Positions 38,849 through 47,815 of a stretch of DNA of 64,000 nt are shown here, piece by piece. This stretch comes from Zygosaccharomyces rouxii (taxonomy: Eukaryota; Ascomycota; Saccharomycetes; Saccharomycetales; Saccharomycetaceae). Made by a program: the position numbers and the translations under genes. The notes below the pieces were generated by a model. That model was not told where the DNA came from and searched no databases. It saw nothing but the letters and a program-made list of their open reading frames with translations. How positions within the stretch are numbered: position 1 is the stretch's first letter; every line of letters begins with the position of its first letter. The stretch covers positions 372,001 through 436,000 of the forward strand of contig NC_012992.1 of assembly GCF_000026365.1 (NCBI RefSeq), written 5' to 3'.

Positions 38849-39309
38849 TTAGTAACTTGATGAAATCAGGTATCAAATTAACAAATTAGTGAAGAAGGAA
38901 AAATATTTGGCGGCTATTTCCTCAATAGAGATATTACAAGAAAAGGGAAGCTCATATTTACTTCTACGGTGCTACGTCGAGTATAACTGCACCGAGAATA
39001 CGCCCTTGCGGGGGGGGGGGGAGATTATCACCATATTTTGCAGGCTATTCTGTGAGCCCTTAACTCATTACAAACTATACAAAGGGGCAGTTCAGGGCCA
39101 TACGGTTTACCAGTCTCTGAATTAGTAGATAGTGCTGAAGAGATCAAATCAGTAACATCAACTGGGGATTGCAGAAAGATTGGCGGGGTATAATAGACGA
39201 CACTTGGCGGCTAAACTCTGAATTATAGCCGTGACGAAAAGACATTATCCATAAAACTATTGATATTTGTATGTACTTGCTTACACTTACAGGTCTCCTA
39301 TACATTGCA
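38849..39309. other. intergenic region with poly(G) run
   Basis: 461 bp between tRNA-Asp and the second CYSTM gene. No credible gene. A run of 12 G at 39010-39021 is unusual for this AT-rich genome. Confidence 0.5.
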
Positions 39310-39519
39310 TTACATCGCTGCATCGAGACACAGGTCTGCTAGACAACAACATGCTAATATACTACAAATAGTACCACAACAACCACAACAACAGCCATTA
39401 CCACCCCCTCGTCTACCGGTGCTTGCCGGCTGTTGTTGACAAAGATGTGGACCTGGCTGTTGGTACATAGGCTGCTGGTACATAGGCTGTTGGTAATACA
39501 TAGGTTGTGCACCGTACAT
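39310..39519 (-). CDS. second CYSTM-type small protein
   Basis: A 69-residue protein of the CYSTM type. The N-terminus consists of QPMYQ repeats (MYYQQPMYQQPMYQQPGP). A short G/R spacer leads to a C-terminal cysteine-rich hydrophobic segment with CCCGCCG, CSILACCCLADLC and the end LDAAM. The layout matches the YDL012C/YBR016W/YDR210W proteins of S. cerevisiae and the 75-residue protein at 4673-4900, though repeats and tail differ. It probably inserts by its tail in the plasma membrane. Which S. cerevisiae member it corresponds to cannot be decided by eye. Confidence 0.8.
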   Translation of the reverse strand: MYGAQPMYYQQPMYQQPMYQQPGPHLCQQQPASTGRRGGGNGCCCGCCGTICSILACCCLADLCLDAAM

Positions 39520-39889
39520 TTTGTATTATGTGGGCGATGTGTATGGAAATAAAGGGATACGATCCTTGAATGAAGAAAACATCACCGTTCACCTTTTATA
39601 TAAGTTTCTTCCTACCCAAAAGTTGGTTAAAAACCGGTAAATCTAGTGTAATATAGTAATAAAATCAGTTTGGTACCACAAAGAGGCGTGGCAGCTCAAA
39701 CGGTGATGAGATCAACTGAGCCGCACTATTGAAGCATAGATAATAAAGCAGGCCTAAGCAGTCTAAATCATTGTAGAAGAGGGTAAACTTGTCGTGTTGT
39801 ATAGAAGAGGTTTATACGTAATTTGTTGGAAATCTTGTGGGGATAAGTTATTAATAGACCTTACAATAATAGTAATTGAAAAAAATAAA
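39520..39889. other. intergenic region
   Basis: 370 bp upstream of the second CYSTM gene and downstream of tRNA-Trp. It must hold the CYSTM promoter (TATATAAG at about 39597-39604). Nothing else recognised. Confidence 0.45.
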
Positions 39890-39990
39890 TGAAACGGACA
39901 GGAATTGAACCTGCAACCCTTCGATTGCCAATTCCGGAAGTATCCAGGATTTAACTGGAGTCGAAAGCTCTACCATTGAGCCACCGCTTC
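39890..39990 (-). tRNA. tW(CCA): tRNA-Trp(CCA), intron-containing
   Basis: Minus-strand tRNA of 72 nt after splicing: exon 1 39990-39955, exon 2 39925-39890. The anticodon CCA is encoded by TGG at 39956-39958. Stem TTCGA pairs with TCGAA, the T-arm CAGGTTCAATTCCTG is intact, and an oligo(T) follows. Position 37 is G here, against A in S. cerevisiae, if the intron is placed at the canonical site. Confidence 0.96.
39926..39954 (-). other. tRNA-Trp intron
   Basis: A 29-nt intron after position 37, shorter than the 34-nt intron of the S. cerevisiae tRNA-Trp genes. It begins TTAAATC as in S. cerevisiae. Confidence 0.85.
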
Positions 39991-40117
39991 ATCTTCGGAG
40001 ATAATGAAAAGGAAATGCAGATATATGCACCGATGGGAAGCACGTGGAAAAAATCAGACATTAGGTCTACCATAATGCACATATCTTTAAAGGCGCCCAA
40101 ATATACCCTAAACATTA

Positions 40118-41842
40118 TTATATACAATTGTCACGACTCAACGAGTTTAAACATGAAATTAGAGACAAAAAGGAAGCTTGTGTAACGTCCTCGTGAATAC
40201 CAACCCCCCATTGGACGTGCGGATTATCACCAGTTGTCGATACTGAAATATAAGTAGCAGCTTTAGAATTCGAATCTTTACCAAGAGAGTGTTCATGATA
40301 GTCTTGCACATCCAATTTTAAATGCAATTTGGAATTTATAGCACTGATGAAACATGAAATTGGACCATTACCTTCACCTGATAGTTCTTTTACTTGTGGA
40401 TCACCTTTAACAGATAAAAACACTTTGAGAAAGCACGAACCCTTATTTCTTGCAAATTCGTAATCCACTAATCCAAAGTTCCCCTCGACGTCCACAAAAT
40501 AGGTGGTTGCAAATAATTTGCACAATTGCCTAGATTGTAATTCTCTACCGATTGCTTCAGTTTCAGCTTGTGCAACTCTAGAGAAGGCAACTTGTAAACC
40601 ACGAGGTAAGTCTAACTGCATGTTTTTGAGAATAACCCATGATGCACCGCCCTTACCTGATTGTGAATTAACCCTAATAATCGCTTCATAAGTCCTACCA
40701 ATATCCTGTGGATCGAGCGGTAGATATGGTAATTGCCATGGGACCACAGTACCTTGTGGTATTGTCTCCATTTGTGCATCGTATCTTTGAAATCCTTTCT
40801 TAATAGCGTCTTGATGAGATCCGCTAAATGCGCAGACGACTAATTGCCCACCATATGGAGCTCTGGGGTGTACTGGTAATTTAGTACATTTTTCCACAAC
40901 ATCGATGATAGAAGCCATATCATGGAAATCTAAATTTGGTGAAATTCCTTGTGTATAAAGATTAAGTGCCAGTGTAACCAAATCTACATTACCTGTACGC
41001 TCACCGTTGCCAAAGAGACAACCTTCAACACGATCAGCACCTGCAAGCTGAGCCAATTCTGCCGCGGCCACGGCACAACCTCTATCATTATGGGGGTGTA
41101 ACGAAACACATACAGTATCACGTTTAGAGATGTTCCTGCAAAAATATTCAATCTGGTCAGCATAAACATTGGGTGTTGCCATTTCCACAGTCGCTGGCAA
41201 ATTAAATACTATAGGATTTTCCCTCGATGGACTCCATGCTTCCTTAACGGCTTCACAAATTTCAATTACAAATTCAGGATCACTATCAGAAAAGGTCTCA
41301 GGTGAAAATTCATAGGACCAATTAGTGAATTGTGCATCAGGATTATCCTTCGTTAGTGATCTAACCAATTTTGTACACTTAACAGCCTTCTCTTTGGCTT
41401 CCTCTTGTGACATATTGTTAAACACTATTTGCCGAAAACATGTAGATGTCGCCAAATATAAGTGTACGATTGCATTTTTAGCACCTTTGAGGGATTCTAC
41501 CGTCTTGTAAATCAGTTCCTCACGACAAGGTGATAAAACTTGCACATACACATCATCGGGAACAGTCTTGACGGCATATTGTGTGAATTGGAAATCGACA
41601 CCCGATGCACTGGGGAATGAAACTTCGATTTCTTTAAAACCCATATCACATAATTTACCCAACATCAACTTCTTTTCCTCTAGGGACATCGGATCTGGCA
41701 ATGCCTGATTACCATCCCTTAAATCCGTTGCTAACCAACGAGGGGCTTTGTGGAGGGACTTAGATGGCCATTGTCTATCCTGTAATTTAACTGGATTGAT
41801 GAACTTTTTGTACTTGACAGACGGATCGCTATAGTACGGCAT
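40118..41842 (-). CDS. LEU4/LEU9: 2-isopropylmalate synthase (Leu4/Leu9 family)
   Basis: Condenses acetyl-CoA with 2-ketoisovalerate in the first step of leucine synthesis. The catalytic TIM barrel includes RWLATDLRDGNQALPDPMS (about 35-53, metal ligand D43), ATVEMATPNVYADQIEYF, SLHPHNDRG and EGCLFGNGERTGN. A C-terminal leucine-binding regulatory domain is present (GNGPISCFISAINSKL, HSLGKDSNSKAATYI). At 574 residues it is shorter than S. cerevisiae Leu4 (619): it lacks about 30 N-terminal residues that hold the mitochondrial presequence and about 20 C-terminal residues. A TAG stop lies in frame 27 bp upstream of the ATG. It would therefore match the cytosolic short form. A second, longer copy may exist elsewhere. 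Confidence 0.93.
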   Translation of the reverse strand: MPYYSDPSVKYKKFINPVKLQDRQWPSKSLHKAPRWLATDLRDGNQALPDPMSLEEKKLMLGKLCDMGFKEIEVSFPSASGVDFQFTQYAVKTVPDDVYVQVLSPCREELIYKTVESLKGAKNAIVHLYLATSTCFRQIVFNNMSQEEAKEKAVKCTKLVRSLTKDNPDAQFTNWSYEFSPETFSDSDPEFVIEICEAVKEAWSPSRENPIVFNLPATVEMATPNVYADQIEYFCRNISKRDTVCVSLHPHNDRGCAVAAAELAQLAGADRVEGCLFGNGERTGNVDLVTLALNLYTQGISPNLDFHDMASIIDVVEKCTKLPVHPRAPYGGQLVVCAFSGSHQDAIKKGFQRYDAQMETIPQGTVVPWQLPYLPLDPQDIGRTYEAIIRVNSQSGKGGASWVILKNMQLDLPRGLQVAFSRVAQAETEAIGRELQSRQLCKLFATTYFVDVEGNFGLVDYEFARNKGSCFLKVFLSVKGDPQVKELSGEGNGPISCFISAINSKLHLKLDVQDYHEHSLGKDSNSKAATYISVSTTGDNPHVQWGVGIHEDVTQASFLSLISCLNSLSRDNCI

Positions 41843-42457
41843 TCTTGGCCTATTGGAGGTGATGATGATCTATTAGACTAAGAGTAATCTGTCCTACAGA
41901 CAGAGATGGCGTGCCTTTATATTTCAACAAACCGTTCATTCATTATAAAATGAGTCAAATATGAGCCCCTCTTTTTTTCTGACGCAATACCCTCTGTTAC
42001 TGACTCAATCCTTGTACATTCTCTGTATAGTTTAAAAGGTTAGCCCTTATGCCGTATGACCCCAAGTAACCATAGCAAGCTGAAAGCTAAACCAAGAAAT
42101 GAGCGAAAAAGATGGAGAGAAAAGCGGTGGGCTATTGGCACTAAAATGGTTGGATAGCTTTCGACTGAGGTAATACTAGCATCTGATGAAAAGTTGAGTC
42201 ATAGCTTTACAGGCGTTCTAACCGCTATACGAATCTCATGGGACGGTTTCAAAAGGAAAATTGTCACTCAGATAAAATGCATTGACGGCTACGAAGTACG
42301 ATTATAGAGAATCCTCAATGACAATGCCACGTTCTTGTGGCCCTGTTTCCCTCTGTATGGTGAAGTGAATGAGTAAGTTAGTAGCTTAAAGTGAAAAAGA
42401 AAAAAGTCAATGCTCATCGCCATGATGGAAAAACCTACCAAATAACCAAAAGGAATA
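41843..42457. promoter_or_regulatory. divergent LEU4/9-URM1 promoter region
   Basis: A 615-bp interval between two divergent genes. I see short A/T stretches but no credible coding frame, RNA gene or clear Leu3 site (CCGGNNCCGG). Confidence 0.5.
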
Positions 42458-42757
42458 ATGGTTACGGTTAAAGTAGAATTTCTAGGTGGGCTGGATGTCA
42501 TATTTGACAAGCAGAGAATCCACATGGTGAATGTAGATTCATCAGAAACCCCCACAGTTAAAGATTTGATAGATTATATAGTAAAAAACATGATTCGTAA
42601 CCCAAACGATGTGGACGTATTCATTGAAAATGGGACCATTAGACCTGGTATTCTAACACTAATTAACGATACCGACTGGGAATTAGAAGGTGGTGAAGAA
42701 TACGAGTTGGAAGACGGTGATGTTATCTCATTCACTTCAACACTACATGGTGGTTGA
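42458..42757 (+). CDS. URM1: ubiquitin-like sulfur carrier Urm1
   Basis: Ubiquitin-related modifier that carries sulfur as a C-terminal thiocarboxylate for 2-thiolation of wobble uridine in tRNA (with Uba4, Ncs2/Ncs6), and can also be attached to proteins such as Ahp1. The 99 residues equal the S. cerevisiae length. The beta-grasp fold starts [15 protein letters not shown] and ends FTSTLHGG with the required terminal G98-G99. It is convergent with NAS2, with only 2 bp between the stop codons, as YIL008W and YIL007C are neighbours in S. cerevisiae. Confidence 0.97.
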   Translation: MVTVKVEFLGGLDVIFDKQRIHMVNVDSSETPTVKDLIDYIVKNMIRNPNDVDVFIENGTIRPGILTLINDTDWELEGGEEYELEDGDVISFTSTLHGG

Positions 42758-42759
42758 AA

Positions 42760-43392
42760 TCACAGTTCAACAAGACGGCATCCCAATAGACCTCTACCGG
42801 CCCATTTGCGAGTAGGCGTCAGTGCCGTTTGTATAGTACGACCATTTCTAATGATTTTAACTGGCAATTGCCTATCTTCATTTTGAATTACAGTATTTTG
42901 TAAATTGGTCAATTTCATGTGATTACCTGCATGGATGTGACCCAATAACACTAGTTGATCATCGAGTTGAAAGCCTGCTTTAGCAGCAGGACTGGCGGGT
43001 ACTACTTCTGTGATCTTTGCAAAAGGTATCCGGTGCTCTACGTCAGCTGCAACATGCGTCTCTTGTCTTGTCTTTGCTTGTAATTCGGTGAAATGCTGAT
43101 TGATCAATTCATGAGATCTCTCCAGTACCTTATGCAAGTCGTTACGCAACATGTGGACGTTTCTTCTAATTAATCTAACTTGCAAAACGTCAATATCATC
43201 TCTAGGAAACCCATTAACCACCAGCGGTGAATCCATATCAGCATGCTCATCGTTAAGCCTTTGAAGATTAGACCCTAATTCCTTTTCAATTCTTTTCTTC
43301 AATGAATCCACATCTCTAATCGATAAATGTTTTAGTTGTTGTAAACCCTCAGCAATTGCCGGATCAATAGTTGCATTTGACAATTCACTCAT
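42760..43392 (-). CDS. NAS2: proteasome assembly chaperone Nas2 (PDZ)
   Basis: Chaperone (p27/PSMD9) that binds the C-terminus of Rpt5 during assembly of the 19S base. The 210 residues (220 in S. cerevisiae) comprise an N-terminal helical hairpin (about 15-110, with VVNGFPRDDIDVLQVRLIRR) and a C-terminal PDZ domain (about 115-205) with PFAKITEVVPASPAAKAGFQ and DQLVLLGHIHAGNH. Conserved end LIPTRKWAGRGLLGCRLVEL-like. ATG 43392 starts MSELSNATIDP. Nothing odd apart from the tail-to-tail closeness to URM1. Confidence 0.95.
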   Translation of the reverse strand: MSELSNATIDPAIAEGLQQLKHLSIRDVDSLKKRIEKELGSNLQRLNDEHADMDSPLVVNGFPRDDIDVLQVRLIRRNVHMLRNDLHKVLERSHELINQHFTELQAKTRQETHVAADVEHRIPFAKITEVVPASPAAKAGFQLDDQLVLLGHIHAGNHMKLTNLQNTVIQNEDRQLPVKIIRNGRTIQTALTPTRKWAGRGLLGCRLVEL

Positions 43393-43682
43393 ATCTGTCT
43401 GACTTCTTGTTTATCCAACGTTCTCTATTGATTGATTGAAGACAAAGTGAAATTTCACCCTTCCATCTGATAGACAACTCTTATTTCAAAATAAAAAGTT
43501 ATGAGAACCATTAAAGAAGCTTTCTACTTATACATAAATCTCCCTAACCAAAACCCAAGCGATTTACAGGATACAAATTGAATTCATAAAGGATTTTTTT
43601 GTGTTTATTCTATTGACAATAAGATAAAAAAGGTAGATATGTACAGTTTTAAAATGGCTTTAAGTTTAGTTTAACATTTTAC

Positions 43683-44843
43683 TCACTGAGGTGGCATTTG
43701 CAATGGGTTACCATTGACGTCCAAACCTTGTTGTAGCATTAACAATTCTTCGTTACCAGCCGTCTCAAACTGTAGACCACAACCTAATTTACTTTCAGAT
43801 TTAAAATGATCAATTTCACCACAGAACAAGACGGATAAAGTTGGTAAAATCTTCTTTTCCAAGAAGCAGGCAACTCTACCGTTACCATCAACACTACCTC
43901 TGTAAACAGAAGTTCTATATTCGTATTTGGCACCTAAAGTTGTTGAACCTTCAATTGTTGGTTGAATACCAATTGGAGTACCAACAACGGGATCAGTAAT
44001 TGGAAGCATACCTGCTTGTAAAGTAGTTTCAATACCTGCCTCTACGCTAGGTGTAACCTTTCTCCAGAAAGATGCAATCAAAGCACCGTTGGCTTGCATT
44101 TGACCAGAGAACACCCAATCTTGCTTACTTGAGACAAAACGAGTCAAATAAGAGACACCAGCATCAGCAGGCGAAGAAGATTGAATTCTAGAGTACAAAA
44201 CTTCCAAACCCAAGGATAAGTTTGGAGTAACACTTTGCAATAGAGAACCAACTGCAACACCGGTAAATGCACCCTTTGAAGAAAGAGATGGGTTTAAAGT
44301 TTTAAAGTTTAAGGAAAAATCACTACCTTGGTAATCTTGTTCCAATTGGCACATTGATGGTTGACCTTGAGCCAATTGCACATTCATTTTGAAAATGTTG
44401 TTTTTATCTAACCCATAGTTCAATCTACCAGAAAGTGATAAATCGTTATCGACATTACCTTGGATAAACATATTATCATTAGCAAAAAGAGCAGATAGTG
44501 CATAGTTTGGCAAAACGTTTGAGCCAATGGAGAATGTATGAGAAGTTTGGAATGCAGGATTCAATGAAAAGGCCTTGTTCAAATCAGCTCTTAGACCTGT
44601 GAAGAAATATTGCGTAAGGAAAACATCACGAGATACTTCTCTGTTCAAATTTTCCACAGAACCTGGATTAGATAGCGCTAGGGATTGTCTCTTATTGTGA
44701 ATACTCTTGTAAGTATCGATACAGAAACTGGAAATTGGATTTGATGACCAAAAGCCTCCTTTACTTTGTTCTGGAGTCATAGGTGAAACTCCCGGCATCG
44801 TTGGAATCTTGCTAAAATCTGTGATATTGACAGGAGTCGTCAT
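43683..44843 (-). CDS. TOM40: mitochondrial import channel Tom40
   Basis: Beta-barrel pore of the TOM complex in the outer mitochondrial membrane. The 386 residues match the 387 of S. cerevisiae YMR203W. A short hydrophilic N-terminus (TPVNITDFSKIPTMPGVSP) precedes the porin-3-type barrel from about residue 85 (YFFTGLRADLNKAFSLNPAFQ) to VLFCGEIDHFKSESKLGCGL near 355. The C-terminal tail ends NPLQMPPQ. It opens the YMR203W-YMR198W-related block of this window, with MED9 next on the same strand. Confidence 0.97.
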   Translation of the reverse strand: MTTPVNITDFSKIPTMPGVSPMTPEQSKGGFWSSNPISSFCIDTYKSIHNKRQSLALSNPGSVENLNREVSRDVFLTQYFFTGLRADLNKAFSLNPAFQTSHTFSIGSNVLPNYALSALFANDNMFIQGNVDNDLSLSGRLNYGLDKNNIFKMNVQLAQGQPSMCQLEQDYQGSDFSLNFKTLNPSLSSKGAFTGVAVGSLLQSVTPNLSLGLEVLYSRIQSSSPADAGVSYLTRFVSSKQDWVFSGQMQANGALIASFWRKVTPSVEAGIETTLQAGMLPITDPVVGTPIGIQPTIEGSTTLGAKYEYRTSVYRGSVDGNGRVACFLEKKILPTLSVLFCGEIDHFKSESKLGCGLQFETAGNEELLMLQQGLDVNGNPLQMPPQ

Positions 44844-45111
44844 CTCAGCAATTAGTCTGATTAATTCTTGGTCCTTCTTGAACTAACCCTCGAATTTGGT
44901 AGTAGTTGGGTTCCTTCAAGTCCAAGTTTTGACAACATTATACTGAAAAATTTTAAGCAGTTGAAAAAAAAAAATCGTCATAAAGAACGAAGCGATAAGT
45001 TCAACACTCTTTAAAGCGTTATAGAAGCTCAGTTAGCCGCTTTAGAGCCCGAAGACCTATTGCATTCGATTCTACGAATTTGAATTGACCATATACCTCG
45101 TTTACTCAGCT

Positions 45112-45459
45112 TTACTTACGTTCCTTAAATACTTGTAGACGTTTACCCAAATCATCCAACATCTTACGCTTGACCTCTAGCTCCTTCTCTTTGTTACGAA
45201 TATCTTGTTGCCATTCCTCAACACTCTTGCTCAACAGATTACGGCAGTCTTCATTTGTAGCTATTAAGCTTTTACAGTTTTTTAGCCTATGTTTAATGAA
45301 TCCCGTCGAAGTTTCCAATTGGTTGGAATTACTTGGATCCTTGCGAATTTGATACAGCGAATAGAACAGATGAGGAACAAATTCACTTGGCTGAGTACTT
45401 TGATCATCATGAGGTACTAGCATATCATGTACCTGCCTCAAACCTTCATTTTGGAGCAT
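45112..45459 (-). CDS. CSE2: Mediator subunit Med9 (Cse2)
   Basis: Mediator middle-module subunit. It has 115 residues against 149 in S. cerevisiae; the difference is a shorter N-terminal linker. Characteristic FVPHLFYSLYQIRKDPSNSNQLETSTG and IKHRLKNCKSLI lead into a helical C-terminus (EEWQQDIRNKEKELEVKRKM). It starts MLQNEGLRQVHDMLVPH. The neighbours TOM40 and ERG2 belong to YMR203W-YMR202W while CSE2 is YNR010W, so the gene lies exactly at an interleaving point of the two duplicated segments. Confidence 0.9.
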   Translation of the reverse strand: MLQNEGLRQVHDMLVPHDDQSTQPSEFVPHLFYSLYQIRKDPSNSNQLETSTGFIKHRLKNCKSLIATNEDCRNLLSKSVEEWQQDIRNKEKELEVKRKMLDDLGKRLQVFKERK

Positions 45460-45542
45460 TTCTATTCCTTGCTTTTGTATTTCTATATTTTTGTCTTTTA
45501 TGACTTGGTTATTTAGTTGTTAAGAATACTAATACGTAGTAC

Positions 45543-46205
45543 TTAGAACTTCTGGTTTTGAACCAAATTCTTAATCATGTCACGTCCAGTTAAATAGACC
45601 GTGCGGTACAAGTTAATCACATCTAAAGTACTTGTAAATGTGTCAAGGAATCCAAACGGTAACATACATGGAATCCAACCTTGGGCCAATTCAAGTGCAA
45701 ATGAACCCTGGGGCATGCTGTACTGCTTGGGGGTTCCTTTTACCAAATGGTGAGTCATACCAGGCTCATAGATTTCCGGCTCAGTTAGATGAGCAGAAGC
45801 AGCCGTCTGCTGACCTTTCAAAATGGTAAAATAATCATCTGCAAAATGAACACCAGTGTGGCCTTCTGTACCGACAGCACTACCGAACAAAATCACATAC
45901 TCTGAAATTGATGCATGTAGAATGATCATTTGACCCATTGCACCTCCTGCATTGTTGAAAACCCAATCTTCGTCCTTGTACTCATTGATAAATTGAGGTC
46001 CGTAATGATTAGCCAACTCATCACGCATACTTCTCAGTAGACCTTCAGTGGTATTACCTTTTTGTGAAGCAATTACCCTGTTACTAATCTCTGAAAGGGT
46101 TTGAGGATCAAAGATGTAGTTTTTTGGTAACCATGTCGAGTATAACCCATTCATGATCCATCCAATTACGCCTACGAAGACGCAAACCATGTAGAAACAC
46201 TTCAT
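45543..46205 (-). CDS. ERG2: C-8 sterol isomerase
   Basis: ER enzyme that shifts the delta-8 double bond of fecosterol to delta-7 (episterol) in ergosterol synthesis. The 220 residues (222 in S. cerevisiae YMR202W) start with an N-terminal membrane anchor (FYMVCVFVGVIGWIMNGLYS). Conserved core: WVFNNAGGAMGQMIILHASI, SEYVILFGSAVGTEGHTGVH and FALELAQGWIPCMLPFGFLD. It is related to the sigma-1 receptor fold. Complete and ordinary. Confidence 0.97.
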   Translation of the reverse strand: MKCFYMVCVFVGVIGWIMNGLYSTWLPKNYIFDPQTLSEISNRVIASQKGNTTEGLLRSMRDELANHYGPQFINEYKDEDWVFNNAGGAMGQMIILHASISEYVILFGSAVGTEGHTGVHFADDYFTILKGQQTAASAHLTEPEIYEPGMTHHLVKGTPKQYSMPQGSFALELAQGWIPCMLPFGFLDTFTSTLDVINLYRTVYLTGRDMIKNLVQNQKF

Positions 46206-46513
46206 TTTACCGATTGTCTTCGAACGCAGATTAACTCTATTTAATACAGGAGCTACTTAACCTTAATAGCGTGCAGTTGGATACTTGTACTAAGTACAAG
46301 TAAGGTATAACTAACCAAGGACCTCTTGGTTCTTTATCATATAATGTGTTATGTTGTCGTTTAATACTTCGTTTAAACTAGGTGTATCTCTTTTGGTCGA
46401 TGATTTACATCTCGCGCTCATTTAGGAAAAATCTTTAAAAAGGCTCGAAAAATCCGACACATTCCTAGAATAATGCAATTCATACTCGATGCCCGATGAT
46501 CGGTGATCAGTAC
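46206..46513. other. ERG2 promoter / NRM1 terminator
   Basis: A 308-bp spacer. It contains a short direct repeat of TTGTACTTAGTACAAG-like palindrome at about 46285-46304 (CTTGTACTAAGTACAAG). No gene is visible. Confidence 0.5.
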
Positions 46514-47212
46514 TCAATGCTGGTTGCTTGTGAATAGATGGATTAGAGATTTAGCTGCTCTAACACTCATTGGTGTCTCTTGTTGTAAGAATTTTTTACC
46601 TACTTTACCTATCGGTGTTGCCGTCGTTATGGTGGTGGTTGTCGTCATTGTTGTTGTAATAGTTGCAGCGTCTTGTGGGGCTTCACAGAAGCGTAAACGT
46701 TCTCCAATTGATGCTGATGTTGATGCAGGAGAATCTCTTTCCTGAGTTCCGAGTAAATGCGATGCCTTTGCAGGCGTTTTGAAATTTCCATGAGATACCA
46801 TAAGCTTTCTCTTGGGCAGTTTGGGTCTTTTGTTATGCATGTTACCAACCTGTCTTCGTTGTGTGTGTTTTCTGATGTCCTTAAACCTTTGATCGGTCTG
46901 GTTTGTTTTGTACTTGTAATATGCAAATTGAAGCCTTACTCGCAGTTTATTGGAGAGGTCATTATAATTGGTGTCGATATCACTATCTGTATCACTATCG
47001 ATTTCTTTAATCCTTGGTGATTGTTGATGAGGGGTATGGTTTGTCGTTGTTGGATGTCTTGGTCTTTTCTCGTAGGGTGAAAGATGAATTAGTGATCTTA
47101 TTGATGGTAATGTCTTGGCTGGCTTATCGTACATCTTACACGTCATCAGACGGTTGATTTTTGAGCTGGAAAATTCTCCCAATGGGAGTCTATTCTTATC
47201 TTCGGGGACCAT
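46514..47212 (-). CDS. NRM1: MBF co-repressor Nrm1
   Basis: Binds the MBF transcription factor (Mbp1-Swi6) and turns off G1/S genes when cells leave G1. The 232 residues (249 in S. cerevisiae YNR009W) include the conserved GTB motif region, DLSNKLRVRLQFAYYKYKTN, at about 85-104, which is shared with Whi5. N-terminal PLGEFSSSKINRL and LPSIRSLIHLSP are also conserved. The C-terminal third is basic and T-rich (ITTTMTTTTTITTATP). I prefer Nrm1 to Whi5 because it lies next to LRO1, as YNR009W does to YNR008W. Confidence 0.9.
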   Translation of the reverse strand: MVPEDKNRLPLGEFSSSKINRLMTCKMYDKPAKTLPSIRSLIHLSPYEKRPRHPTTTNHTPHQQSPRIKEIDSDTDSDIDTNYNDLSNKLRVRLQFAYYKYKTNQTDQRFKDIRKHTQRRQVGNMHNKRPKLPKRKLMVSHGNFKTPAKASHLLGTQERDSPASTSASIGERLRFCEAPQDAATITTTMTTTTTITTATPIGKVGKKFLQQETPMSVRAAKSLIHLFTSNQH

Positions 47213-47815
47213 TGTCTTATTCTTTCTTTTTTTGTTTTAGTCCTGTAGTATTACAATTGGGTTTGTGAGTTGAGAGTTAGAAGTGGAAAAGGAATTCTGT
47301 ACAATGTACTTCTAAGAAGGGGTTCTGCTTGATATTTAAATCAGTGAGAATATGATAGATTGACATTGACAGAAGAATACCTTTAGAAGCTTATCCACCG
47401 AATGCAGAAGTCTTCGAAATTCCGTAAACAAACAAACAAAAGCTCCACAAAGAGATCGAAGCGTTATAGTTTGGGTCTTTCCTTTATGCTCATGAGTTCA
47501 CTTCACAAGTAAAAGGCTTGAAAGTTTCCCTCTAATTTCTGTTGCCAAGATTGGCTTCTTCAAAGTTTACTATTTACTTTTTACCAATAAAGAACAGACC
47601 CGCGAAGAGCGAACACGATTTAAATATTGACGCGCCAGGTGCAGTGGTATAAAGGCTTGTACTCGCTACTACGGCTACCGCCACTGCTGATGTTGTTGTT
47701 AAGTAGTGGTAGTGCTTTCGGTACTGCTACAGTTAGTGCGAAGTTCCCTTAGTAGTTCAATGCGTATGCACGAATTTTTTTTCTCGTAGCTGTAGCTTTA
47801 TCTGTATGTCTCTTA
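47213..47815 (-). promoter_or_regulatory. NRM1 upstream region
   Basis: 603 bp between NRM1 (start) and LRO1 (stop). An MCB-core ACGCG at 47630-47634 lies about 420 bp upstream of the NRM1 ATG; NRM1 is a known MBF target in S. cerevisiae. No coding frame. Confidence 0.5.

Noticed and set aside
38397..38876. A 159-codon minus-strand frame running through tRNA-Asp into the first half of EST3
   Set aside because: Its first part is translated tRNA sequence; only the portion from ATG 38660 matches Est3, and the true protein continues in another frame after the +1 shift.
39010..39021. Run of 12 G as a possible G-quadruplex
   Set aside because: It is a single G tract without three further runs nearby; a simple homopolymer or sequencing slip is as likely.
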